IMG/VR virus record: IMGVR_UViG_3300027759_000485
Location: 1-21,596 of that record
DNA: 21,596 bases
Source: a virus
Direction: 5' to 3' (one strand)
Of the stretch, positions 1-7,046 are shown piece after piece. Each line of letters begins with the position of its first letter. Position 1 is the first letter of the stretch. The notes under the pieces are model-generated. The model did no database searches. It saw only the letters and a program-made list of their open reading frames with translations, and was not told the origin of the DNA. Made by a program: the position numbers and the translations under genes.

Positions 1-212
1 ATGCCAAAGTGACTTCCGAATTGAAAAAATCTGCCAGCAAGTACCCGCAGCAGGCATTAGAAAATTTTATGCAAAACTTCGATAAACATTTACTAAGAGC
101 AAGAAAAGCAGTAAGATTAAGTAGCCCTACTGTTTCTCCGGTTGACGATTCAATAGAAACAAAAAACAAAGAAGAAGAGATCCCAAATGCCCCCCAAGAA
201 ACAGAATTCTAA
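1..212 (+). CDS. C-terminal end of an unknown phage protein (5' truncated)
   Basis: The frame is open to the left edge, so this is probably the last ~70 residues of a gene that begins outside the window; a GTG at 9 is the first internal start but has no visible ribosome binding site. The visible part has a helical, basic stretch (residues after the GTG: KKSASKYPQQALENF, then HLLRARKAVR) followed by a Ser/Thr/Pro- and Glu-rich, probably disordered tail. Its end overlaps the dUTPase start by 26 bases in another frame, suggesting co-transcription. I do not recognise the family, and no function can be given. Confidence 0.6.
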   Translation, partial: AKVTSELKKSASKYPQQALENFMQNFDKHLLRARKAVRLSSPTVSPVDDSIETKNKEEEIPNAPQETEF

Positions 213-699
213 TCTCACAAGTCACAACGGTCTTCTTGAAGGCAAGCTGCCAGTGAAGATAGTTGCTGATTCTCCTATGTTCATACCCAAATATAAAACA
301 AATGGCGCTGCTGCATGTGATTTAATTGCAAATATCACCACTAATGATGCAGGACACAATTTTGTTTCTATAATGCCAAATCAAGTGGAAACAATTGATG
401 TCGGTTTTAGTATGGAGTTGCCATTAGGTTGGGAAGCGCAGATCAGGGTCAGAAGCGGACTTGCTATACAAGGTTTGCAAGTTACCAACTCGCCCGGAAC
501 TATTGATTCAGATTACAGAGGCAGAATTAAAGTAATTGTCAACAGCACAAGTAAAAACATCATAAGAATTACTCATGGAGATAGATTCGCCCAAATGCTG
601 GTCAAACCAGTTTGGCAAATCGATTGGCAAGAAGTTAATGAACTTAGCGCCACTGATAGAAATAATGGTGGTTTTGGATCTACAGGAATAAAATCATGA
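187..699 (+). CDS. dut: dUTPase (trimeric dUTP diphosphatase)
   Basis: Hydrolyses dUTP to dUMP and pyrophosphate, keeping uracil out of DNA and feeding thymidylate synthesis. All five motifs of the homotrimeric family are visible in order in the 170-aa product: motif 1 AACDLIA (residues 42-48), motif 2 RSGLAIQG (89-96), motif 3 GTIDSDYRG (104-112, including the Asp residues and the Tyr that stacks on deoxyribose), motif 4 GDRFAQMLV (131-139) and the C-terminal glycine-rich lid RNNGGFGSTG (158-167). The first ~20 residues are a polar extension before the usual family start near LPVKIV; the ATG at 187 follows a purine-rich GAAGAGA. The stop overlaps the next start (ATGA at 696-699). A common phage nucleotide-metabolism gene; the call is firm. 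Confidence 0.96.
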   Translation: MPPKKQNSNLTSHNGLLEGKLPVKIVADSPMFIPKYKTNGAAACDLIANITTNDAGHNFVSIMPNQVETIDVGFSMELPLGWEAQIRVRSGLAIQGLQVTNSPGTIDSDYRGRIKVIVNSTSKNIIRITHGDRFAQMLVKPVWQIDWQEVNELSATDRNNGGFGSTGIKS

Positions 700-905
700 A
701 AGTATTTGCAATTATCAGCATAGCCAGACAAGTCCAAGGTGAATATGTTGTCTGCAAGGTAGAAAAGGCATTCACTAGCTCTACAAAAGCTGGCGAATAC
801 GCTAATTCCTTGGCTAGACAATATGCAGAAACCATACAAACACCATCTGGTCCAATTCCATGTGTTTGTGAAAGAGGCGTATTTGAAATTGATGTAGTGG
901 AATAA
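696..905 (+). CDS. small hypothetical protein coupled to dUTPase
   Basis: A 69-aa ORF whose ATG shares the ATGA junction with the dUTPase stop, a typical sign of translational coupling. The protein starts with a hydrophobic beta-like strand (MKVFAIISIARQ), has a polar middle with several Tyr/Ala and two Cys in PCVCERG near the end, and has no obvious signal peptide or membrane segment. It ends 11 bases before the glycosyltransferase start. The family is not recognised. Coding status is supported by the tight packing rather than by homology. Confidence 0.7.
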   Translation: MKVFAIISIARQVQGEYVVCKVEKAFTSSTKAGEYANSLARQYAETIQTPSGPIPCVCERGVFEIDVVE

Positions 906-916
906 AGGAGCAAAAA

Positions 917-1645
917 ATGAGTACACACAATCCTCTTGAAGGCGACCGTCCTGAAATGACAGTCAAACTTCACGAAAACAGCGATGATCATGTTTCAATT
1001 ATTGTCGTCCACAAAGATAGACCAGAATATTTGAACATTTGCCTTCAATCAATTGCTGTCACATCATTCAACAACAACTATGAAATAATTGTTGTTGATA
1101 ACGGAAGCGGCAAGGAAAGTCAGGAATTTCTTAAAGATATTGAAGGCGAAGTGAAAGTTGTCAGAAATGACAAAAATTTATATTGGAGCGCAGCTTGTAA
1201 CAAGGGAGTTCAAGCTGCCGATAAGAACAGCAAGTATTTTATTTTCATTCATTGTGATGTCGTGATACTCAACCCTGCATGGATCGATCTATTGATCAAT
1301 GTTTCCGAGGCTCAAGGCTCCGGTTTTGTTGGAATTGATACCCAATCCTATATGATGGGACAACAGAAGGTTGATTTTCTTCAGGACCATTTGACTCTTA
1401 TCACAAGAGAAGCTTGGAGTGATATCGGCCCTTGGCCAGAATCTCTTCCTCAGATAGGAACAACTTTTATTCTGACAATTAGGGCTCAACAAAAGGGCCA
1501 TAAACCGCAAATCATGAAAAATCCAATCATTCATCACTATAAGATTTTCAGCATGGATATTTCTGATTATGAAAGAATGACAGAACAAGCAATGACAACT
1601 TTGCCAAAACTCATGACGGATGTTTATTCCAAGGCAGTTGGATGA
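917..1645 (+). CDS. family 2 (GT-A fold) glycosyltransferase
   Basis: Predicted to transfer a sugar from a nucleotide-sugar donor to an unknown acceptor. The N-terminal half shows the GT2 pattern: VSIIVVHKDRPEYL (residues 26-39), the nucleotide-binding strand IIVVDNGS (57-64), an RNDKNLYWSAACNKG segment (83-97) where GT2 enzymes typically have N...G-x-x-x-A-x-N-x-G, and IHCDVVI (111-117) in the position of the metal-binding DxD. The C-terminal half resembles the short variable end of phage GT2 proteins. A strong AAAGGAG lies just before the ATG. The stop overlaps the start of the oxygenase-like gene (ATGA). Acceptor unknown: host envelope glycan, virion protein or DNA base are all possible. 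Confidence 0.88.
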   Translation: MSTHNPLEGDRPEMTVKLHENSDDHVSIIVVHKDRPEYLNICLQSIAVTSFNNNYEIIVVDNGSGKESQEFLKDIEGEVKVVRNDKNLYWSAACNKGVQAADKNSKYFIFIHCDVVILNPAWIDLLINVSEAQGSGFVGIDTQSYMMGQQKVDFLQDHLTLITREAWSDIGPWPESLPQIGTTFILTIRAQQKGHKPQIMKNPIIHHYKIFSMDISDYERMTEQAMTTLPKLMTDVYSKAVG

Positions 1646-2304
1646 GACTAACAGTTAAAAATGATAGTTTTGCCGTTTTTGATAATGTCTTTGATCAAGA
1701 CTTCTATGACTCTTTTGTCAAATTTTTTTGCCAACTAGATTACGCAAAGAATTTAGGAAAACATGAAAAAGTTTGGAGATTGTGTGATGGTGATCATTAT
1801 GCAGGAGAATATTCTCTAACTAGAAAATTGCCATTCAACTCTCCACTTGACGCTCTTCATGAAAATGTGAAGTTCTTGGTTAAAGAGCATGTTTCACAAA
1901 TAGTGGGAGAAGAAGGAAAAGATTGGGTCGAAATTTCTTACAGACCTTACATTTACCCACAAGGTTCAAGAATTTCATGGCATAATGATCTTGGTTATTC
2001 TGGAGCATGTATATTCTATTGTCACCAAGAATGGAACCCCAGTTGGGGAGGCGAGCTTATGGTGGCCAATGTGCCATCTAGAGAACTTGCCTGTATGAAC
2101 CCCACCCCAGACTGCGAACTTAGTAGAAAACACATTAAACCTATTTTAGATTACTATGGTTTCGGCAATTATATTTCATGTCTTCCAAACAGAATGGTAT
2201 TTACAAAAGGTGATACATGGCACACTATCAACAGAGTTGATAAAGATGCTGGTGAAAACCTCAGATTTTCATTCGTCGCCTTTTTTTTGCAAAAAAAGAA
2301 TTAA
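1642..2304 (+). CDS. 2-oxoglutarate/Fe(II) oxygenase-like protein (prolyl-hydroxylase type)
   Basis: The 220-aa product has the double-stranded beta-helix signature of 2OG-Fe(II) oxygenases: WHND (residues 113-116, giving H114 and D116 as iron ligands), the conserved GGELMVAN strand (136-143), WHTI with the distal histidine H194, and R208 in LRFSF as the candidate 2-oxoglutarate-binding basic residue. All ligands are present, so it is probably active. Such proteins hydroxylate proteins, small molecules or nucleic acid bases, and T4-like phages often encode them without known substrates. It starts on the ATGA junction with the preceding glycosyltransferase, so the two are translationally coupled, and a second glycosyltransferase follows 28 bases later. 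Confidence 0.85.
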   Translation: MRLTVKNDSFAVFDNVFDQDFYDSFVKFFCQLDYAKNLGKHEKVWRLCDGDHYAGEYSLTRKLPFNSPLDALHENVKFLVKEHVSQIVGEEGKDWVEISYRPYIYPQGSRISWHNDLGYSGACIFYCHQEWNPSWGGELMVANVPSRELACMNPTPDCELSRKHIKPILDYYGFGNYISCLPNRMVFTKGDTWHTINRVDKDAGENLRFSFVAFFLQKKN

Positions 2305-2332
2305 TTATTGAACAATCATTTGGGAATGAAAT

Positions 2333-3082
2333 ATGGCCAAGGTAATAGATTGTTTTACATTCTATAATGAATTCAAGATTCTTGATTTAAGACTTGCTGA
2401 ACTAAAAGATGTAGTAGATCATTTTATTTTAGTGGAAGCTACCAAAACTCACTCTGGCGAAAATAAAAGATTGTATTTTGATGAATTAAAAAGCCAATAT
2501 GAAGAATATCCAATAATTCATGTTGTAGTTGATGATATGCCAGAAAAAACCGATTCTTGGGTTAGAGAAAACCACCAAAGGCGTTCTATTATAAAAGGCC
2601 TAAAAGACATAATTCTCGATGATCAAGATATTTTAATTTTAACAGATGTTGATGAAATACCTGATCCAGAAACAGTAAAAATTATAGCAAAACAAGGATT
2701 GGCAGATTGCGTTGCTTTGGAGATGGATTTGTATTATTACAATCTTCACTGCAAATGGCAAATCAAATGGACTCATTCAAAAATATTTACTTATTCTAAA
2801 TTCAAGGAAGTTGGTGATTTTCAGGCAATGAGATTTTATCCTTGCAGAGTATGCATTCCAAAAGGAGGTTGGCATTTTAGTTATTTTGGAGATATTGATT
2901 TTATAATCAATAAGATTCAGTCTTTTGCTCATCAAGAATTTAACAAAGAAGAATATAAAAATCGTGAAAAAATTCAGAAATGCATAGATGAAAAAACAAG
3001 CCTTTATGAAAATGTACAAAATATTGAAATAGAACCACATAAAAATGATTATCTGCCAAAAAATTGGAAAATATTGGCTTGA
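2333..3082 (+). CDS. GT17-like glycosyltransferase
   Basis: The 249-aa product opens with a stretch typical of glycosyltransferase family 17 (beta-1,4-N-acetylglucosaminyltransferase-like): CFTFYNEFKILDLRL (residues 7-21), then VVDHFILVEA (27-36), where the family reads F-NE-x-L-x-R...VD-x-F-V-x-VEA. LTDVDEIPDP (103-112) is the expected DxD metal/nucleotide-sugar motif. Bacterial and phage members are mostly uncharacterised, so the sugar is not certain. It is preceded by a weak GGGAATGA ribosome-binding stretch. Its stop is one base away from the stop of a minus-strand gene, and I see no terminator between them. Confidence 0.85.
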   Translation: MAKVIDCFTFYNEFKILDLRLAELKDVVDHFILVEATKTHSGENKRLYFDELKSQYEEYPIIHVVVDDMPEKTDSWVRENHQRRSIIKGLKDIILDDQDILILTDVDEIPDPETVKIIAKQGLADCVALEMDLYYYNLHCKWQIKWTHSKIFTYSKFKEVGDFQAMRFYPCRVCIPKGGWHFSYFGDIDFIINKIQSFAHQEFNKEEYKNREKIQKCIDEKTSLYENVQNIEIEPHKNDYLPKNWKILA

Positions 3083-3083
3083 T

Positions 3084-3545
3084 TTAGATTTTCTTGATGA
3101 ATTTATTCCATTCGTCATTGACCCAAATGATTGGCGGATGATTGCTATAGTAAGCAGCATAGCTCATGCAGAATATTTCCTCATCATCTTGTCTTATTGC
3201 TTCTTTTTGGGATTTTTTTTGAAACTTGTCTATTTGTTTTTGTTTTGTTCTTTTAATTATTTCACGCCATTCTTTTTTTAGTTCATCTGTAACTAGATGT
3301 TCCCATATTAAATGAGCAATTTCGTGAAGTGTCGTGAATCCACGACCATAATTCCAAGGCGCTGCTATTACTATTTTGTTTTTATGAATGTAACCAATGT
3401 GATTGTTATCGCCATCTAAGGTATTGCCTTTGGTGTACTTGAATTTATATCCGTCAAAAAGTTTTCTATGAGATTTCGGCAATGAAGCCAAAAGTTCTTC
3501 AACATTTTTCTTCTCTTCGGATTCTAAAAAAAATCTAAAATTCAT
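3084..3545 (-). CDS. small putative zinc metallopeptidase (HExxH)
   Basis: Minus-strand gene for a 153-aa soluble protein. Residues 74-83 read HEIAHLIWEH, a HExxH zinc-binding helix with an additional His nine residues after the first; E122/E123 in DDEEIFCMSYAAYY resemble the downstream acidic ligand helix of gluzincins. A beta strand (KIVIAAPW, residues 57-64) precedes the helix, as in ImmA/IrrE-, SprT- and phage-type minimal metallopeptidases; I cannot decide the subfamily. An AGGAG lies upstream of the start on the minus strand. It is flanked by plus-strand genes and is one of only three minus-strand genes in the window. Substrate unknown: virion assembly, repressor cleavage or host proteins are possibilities. 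Confidence 0.82.
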   Translation of the reverse strand: MNFRFFLESEEKKNVEELLASLPKSHRKLFDGYKFKYTKGNTLDGDNNHIGYIHKNKIVIAAPWNYGRGFTTLHEIAHLIWEHLVTDELKKEWREIIKRTKQKQIDKFQKKSQKEAIRQDDEEIFCMSYAAYYSNHPPIIWVNDEWNKFIKKI

Positions 3546-3607
3546 CCTTGTTTCTCCTAAAAACTATCTAGTTGAAAATGACTTAAATTAGAATATTGTT
3601 CAAAAAG

Positions 3608-3615
3608 TATAAATA
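3608..3615 (+). promoter_or_regulatory. T4-late-type promoter box TATAAATA before the fibre gene
   Basis: An exact TATAAATA, the consensus of T4 late promoters read by gp55, lies in the 100-bp gap between divergent genes. If it spans -13 to -6, transcription would begin near 3621, giving a ~25-nt leader that contains GGGAG (3629-3633) before the GTG at 3646. This geometry fits a real late promoter. About two chance copies per strand of this 8-mer are expected in 21.6 kb of such AT-rich DNA, so the intergenic position and the spacing are the evidence, not the match alone. Confidence 0.6.
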
Positions 3616-3645
3616 AAATATCATTTGTGGGAGCGCAATTAAATT

Positions 3646-5229
3646 GTGTTGAATATTATGAACCAGCAATCTCTTATCAATTTTCCAAATGGCCTTCCAA
3701 ACAATGGCCTTCCACTTCCTGTTGGAATTGTTTCTGGAAACATTTCTGTTTCATCAGGCAATATTTCACTCTACACAGCAAGCGGCGCTGTAAGCCAAGG
3801 AAATCCACTCCCTGTTGATATTGGCGGCGGTACAGTTAACATCAATGTTAATTCAGGCACAAATCTTAATGTTTCTGTTACATCAGGTCTGTTTGCGATT
3901 TTATCAGGTAGGGTAAGCGTTTCATCTGGTAACACTTCGATTTACACAGCAAGTGGCACAGTTAGTCAATTAAATCCATTCCCTGTTTCAATTTCATCAG
4001 GAGCATTTTCTAACAATACTATTCCAGTTAGTTTTGCAGCAGGAACCACAGATGCATTTGGAAGACTTAGGGTAAGCAATCCCTTCACCGTTTTTGACAG
4101 TCAGCATCGTTATCAGATCAATGACAAATGGAATTATGTCACAAGTGGAGGCGGTTCAACTGTTTATGACACCAATGGCAGTCTTGTCAATTTGAATACT
4201 AACTTGGCATCAGGATCTCAAGTAATTGCTGAAACCAAAAGAGTAATGCCTTATCAGCCCGGTAAATCACTTCTTATTTATAGCACATTTACGATGTCAT
4301 CTGCACAAGAAAGCTTGAGACAAAGAATAGGTTATTTTGGCGAACAGAATGGAATTTATTTTGAATTAGATGGGGAATCAGTAAATTTTGTGAAAAGAAG
4401 TTATGTATCTGGTTCTGTTGTCGAAACAAAAGCAACAAGAAATGGGATTTCAGACTGGAATATAGACAACTTGGATGGAACTGGACCTAGTGGCTACAAC
4501 TTGTCAAATTACAGCAGTTCTTTGATTTTATATATTGAAATAGAATGGCTTGGAGTTGGTGATGTTCGTGTTGGTTTTGTACTTAATAACACATATGTAC
4601 CATGTCATTCTTTTAAGCATACTCCTGTTGGTGGAAGTCCTATAAGCGGAACATATATGACAACCGCTTGTTTGCCATTAAGGGCTGAAATTACAAATAA
4701 AGGACCAATTGCTAATTCTGGTAATCTAAAACAAATTTGCAATAGTGTTATTTCAGAAGGTGGCTACGAAGGATTTAGCAGAAGATATAATGTAGATTTA
4801 GGAACAACCCCTAAAAATCTTACAAATGATGATGAGTTATATCCAATTATTTCTTTGCGTCTCGCTTCAGGAAGATTAGATTCAATTATTATTCCTTCAA
4901 ATTTGAATGCAATTGTGACAAGCAATCAAGATGTTCAATATAGAATTATTTTGGACGGCACCACTAGTGGCGCAGTTTGGACTACACATTATAATGGCAA
5001 TGTTCAATATGATACTTCAGCTACATCATTGGCAAGTGGAAGTGGAACAAATGTCATTGGCGGATATATCAACAAGCAAGGATATATTGATATTACCAGC
5101 CTGAATCAATTTAACTTTCAAATAGGAAGATTACTAGATGGAACAAGTCAAGTGTTGACAATTGCTATGGCTCCTACATCAGCAAACACGAAAGTTTTAG
5201 CTGATTTATCATGGTTTGAAATTGTTTGA
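3646..5229 (+). CDS. virion appendage / tail-fibre-type protein with N-terminal repeats
   Basis: The product is 527 aa, rich in Ser, Thr, Gly and Asn and low in charge, typical of phage fibre or decoration proteins. Residues 34-59 and 91-116 are two copies of a module containing VSSGN-x-S-x-YTASG-x-VSQ-x-NP-x-PV. After residue ~130 comes a DAFGRLRVSNPFTVFDSQH segment that I associate with structural proteins of large phages, followed by a beta-rich C-terminal part ending in a hydrophobic SWFEIV. The GTG at 3646 follows GGGAG by 12 bases; an in-frame ATG at 3658 is an alternative start. A TATAAATA box precedes it. Exact virion position (fibre, whisker, neck) cannot be told. Confidence 0.75.
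   Translation: MLNIMNQQSLINFPNGLPNNGLPLPVGIVSGNISVSSGNISLYTASGAVSQGNPLPVDIGGGTVNINVNSGTNLNVSVTSGLFAILSGRVSVSSGNTSIYTASGTVSQLNPFPVSISSGAFSNNTIPVSFAAGTTDAFGRLRVSNPFTVFDSQHRYQINDKWNYVTSGGGSTVYDTNGSLVNLNTNLASGSQVIAETKRVMPYQPGKSLLIYSTFTMSSAQESLRQRIGYFGEQNGIYFELDGESVNFVKRSYVSGSVVETKATRNGISDWNIDNLDGTGPSGYNLSNYSSSLILYIEIEWLGVGDVRVGFVLNNTYVPCHSFKHTPVGGSPISGTYMTTACLPLRAEITNKGPIANSGNLKQICNSVISEGGYEGFSRRYNVDLGTTPKNLTNDDELYPIISLRLASGRLDSIIIPSNLNAIVTSNQDVQYRIILDGTTSGAVWTTHYNGNVQYDTSATSLASGSGTNVIGGYINKQGYIDITSLNQFNFQIGRLLDGTSQVLTIAMAPTSANTKVLADLSWFEIV
3745..3993 (+). repeat. two-copy internal coding repeat of the fibre-type protein
   Basis: Bases 3745-3822 and 3916-3993 encode two diverged copies of a 26-residue module (ISVSSGNISLYTASG... 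and VSVSSGNTSIYTASG...), 57 residues apart. Between them lies a related, shorter stretch of alternating VNINV/LNVSV strands. The DNA copies have synonymous and non-synonymous differences, so the duplication is old. Repeats of this kind in phage fibres usually form stacked beta turns. Confidence 0.8.
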
Positions 5230-5257
5230 TAATTTGGTAAAAATAAATTATAGGACA

Positions 5258-5265
5258 TATAAATA
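5258..5265 (+). promoter_or_regulatory. TATAAATA box immediately before phoH
   Basis: An exact TATAAATA lies in the 41-bp gap after the fibre gene, ending 5 bases before the phoH ATG. With T4 late spacing the start site would be at about 5271, the A of the ATG, i.e. a leaderless message. An AGGA (5252-5255) lies 15 bases before the ATG, too far for a good ribosome binding site and upstream of that start site. The match may be chance, or transcription may start elsewhere. Confidence 0.35.
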
Positions 5266-5270
5266 ACATC

Positions 5271-7046
5271 ATGGCTAAACCAAGAAAAAAACCTGTCAAG
5301 ACAGAAAAACAACCTCAAAACAATCAACACGCAAGTGTTAAAAAACAACAATTTCATGTTGAGTTTTTGAATGCTGCTCAAAAATTAGCTTGGTCGGCAT
5401 TTGACCAACATGATATTTTGTTTTTATTGGGTGCAGCAGGCACGGGGAAAGCTTTAACATTAAATTCAAAGCTTTATACTCGTAGTGGATATATTTTGAT
5501 GAGAGATGTAAAGGTTGGCGACGAAATTGCTAATCCAGATGGTAATTTTTCTAAAGTGACAGGTGTTTTTCCTCAAGGTAAAAAGCAAGTATGTCGTGTT
5601 TATTTTAGCGATGATACCTATGTCGATTGCTGTGAGGAACACTTATGGACGATTTCTCATACTAAAAATAAAGGCTGGAAAAATCAGGTCAAGACAACTG
5701 CATATATTGAAAAAAATTACTTAAGAAGTGATGGGCACAGATCATTTTCTGTTATGGCTACTAAACCATTAAATTTCGACAGGCAAAAATTTTTGATAAA
5801 TCCTTATTTAATGGGTATTTTTATTGCCGAAGGAAGTTTGACCAATTCAAATGTATGTTTTAGTTCTTGTGAATCGGAAGTTGTTTCAAGGATTACTAGT
5901 TCACTTTGCGAAGATTATGTTTGTAAATCAAAAACAAAATTTAATACAGAAGCTGCTGATCATCGTATTGTAAAGAAGAAAAGGAGTGGTTGTAAAAATA
6001 TTTATAAAGAGGTATTAAAAGATTTAGGTCTTTGGGGCAAAAAATCTTACGAAAAGTTTATTCCTCGTGATTATCAGTATTGTGCTGTGGATCAAAGAAT
6101 TGCTTTGCTCCAAGGACTTATGGATGGTGATGGCACAGTAGAAAAAAGAACAGGTTCTTGCAGTTATACCACAACATCTTATCAACTGGCTCAAGATTTT
6201 TGTCAACTAGTATATTCTTTGGGCGGATCGACTAGAATAAAAGTAAAAAAAGGCGCTTCTAAATCTGACGGTACTCGCCATAGAATTTCCTATAGATGTT
6301 ATGTTAATCTTCCTCAAGAAATTGAAATTTTTTTCTTACAAAGAAAAAAAAGATTGTTAAAATCAAGAACAAAATATTTCCCAAAAAGATATATTGACCG
6401 TGTAGAAAGATTGAATTATGAAGAAATGCAATGCATTACTGTTGATCATAAAGATTCATTGTTTTTGACCGACAATTTTACTGTGACTCATAATTCGCAC
6501 CTCGGTTGCGCTTTTGCAATTAGTGAAGTTTTAGCAAAAAGAAAAGAAAAAATTGTTATCACAAGACCAACTATTGAAGCTGGGGGAAGAGGTCTTGGGT
6601 TCCTTCCCGGCGATGCCGATGCTAAATTAACTCCTTATATGCTTCCTCTTTTTGATTGCATGGATATGTGTTTGGGAACATTTTCCCCTCAGCGTGAAGC
6701 AATTGCGAAGAGCGTGGAAATTGCACCTTTACAGTTCATGAGAGGCAGAACATTTCATAATTCTGTTTGCATTCTTGATGAAGCTCAGAACTGTAATTAT
6801 GGCGAAATTAAATTATTTTTGACAAGATTCGGAAAGAACAGCAAAGTAATTATCACAGGCGACCCTCTGCAAAGCGACTTGCCTTGGAAAGATAGAGCTT
6901 TGATGAATGTTGTTGAAAAGTTGTCTGGTCTTAAGGGTGTTGGTGTCATTCAATTCAAACCTAGTTCAATTGTTCGCCATCCATTGATTGCTGGTATTCT
7001 TGAAAGGTTGGAAGATAAGGAGGAGAATGGCTCTAGTAGTACCTGA
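5271..7046 (+). CDS. phoH: PhoH-like P-loop ATPase precursor interrupted by an intein
   Basis: The 591-aa precursor is PhoH (exteins, 243 aa after splicing) plus a 348-aa intein. The N-extein (residues 1-60) is a Lys/Gln-rich lead and FLLGAAGTGK, the Walker A glycine loop; the C-extein begins with Ser409, restoring GKS. Downstream PhoH marks are ITRPTIEAG (430-438), GFLPGD (443-448), Walker B VCILDEAQN (499-507) and VIITGDPLQSDL (526-537). PhoH proteins are cytosolic ATPases with RNA-helicase/ribonuclease links, common in marine and T4-like phages; their phage role is unsettled. A functional ATP site needs intein removal. The gene overlaps the next start by 20 bases. Confidence 0.95.
   Translation: MAKPRKKPVKTEKQPQNNQHASVKKQQFHVEFLNAAQKLAWSAFDQHDILFLLGAAGTGKALTLNSKLYTRSGYILMRDVKVGDEIANPDGNFSKVTGVFPQGKKQVCRVYFSDDTYVDCCEEHLWTISHTKNKGWKNQVKTTAYIEKNYLRSDGHRSFSVMATKPLNFDRQKFLINPYLMGIFIAEGSLTNSNVCFSSCESEVVSRITSSLCEDYVCKSKTKFNTEAADHRIVKKKRSGCKNIYKEVLKDLGLWGKKSYEKFIPRDYQYCAVDQRIALLQGLMDGDGTVEKRTGSCSYTTTSYQLAQDFCQLVYSLGGSTRIKVKKGASKSDGTRHRISYRCYVNLPQEIEIFFLQRKKRLLKSRTKYFPKRYIDRVERLNYEEMQCITVDHKDSLFLTDNFTVTHNSHLGCAFAISEVLAKRKEKIVITRPTIEAGGRGLGFLPGDADAKLTPYMLPLFDCMDMCLGTFSPQREAIAKSVEIAPLQFMRGRTFHNSVCILDEAQNCNYGEIKLFLTRFGKNSKVIITGDPLQSDLPWKDRALMNVVEKLSGLKGVGVIQFKPSSIVRHPLIAGILERLEDKEENGSSST
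5451..6494 (+). other. class 3 intein with LAGLIDADG homing endonuclease, inserted in PhoH Walker A
   Basis: The intein is residues 61-408 of the precursor. It starts with Ala, not Cys/Ser/Thr, and ends THN before Ser(+1). Block B reads CCEEHLWTIS, with H124 at B:10 and W126 at B:12; block F reads MQCITVD, with C388 at F:4 where class 1 inteins usually have Asp; block G reads TVTHN with T406 at G:5. Trp-Cys-Thr is the diagnostic triplet of class 3 inteins, which use the block F Cys as first nucleophile. The endonuclease core shows two LAGLIDADG-type helices, YLMGIFIAEGSL (179-190) and LLQGLMDGDGTV (279-290), both with the acidic residue, then YQLAQDFCQLVYSLGG (304-319). No disruption is seen. 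Confidence 0.9.

Noticed and set aside
573-991. Overlapping minus-strand ORFs (573-926, 680-991) opposite dUTPase and its neighbour.
   Set aside because: They are antisense to well-supported coupled genes, have no ribosome binding site and show shadow-like composition.
2280-2300. T8-GC-A7 palindrome at the end of the oxygenase-like gene, resembling a hairpin or slippage site.
   Set aside because: It is inside the coding end (AFFLQKK), is pure A/T pairing, and the frame continues cleanly to its stop.
3045-3281. Plus-strand hydrophobic ORF opposite the metallopeptidase gene.
   Set aside because: The minus strand has a motif-bearing gene with a ribosome binding site; the Phe/Leu-rich plus frame is a typical shadow of Lys/Glu-rich coding.
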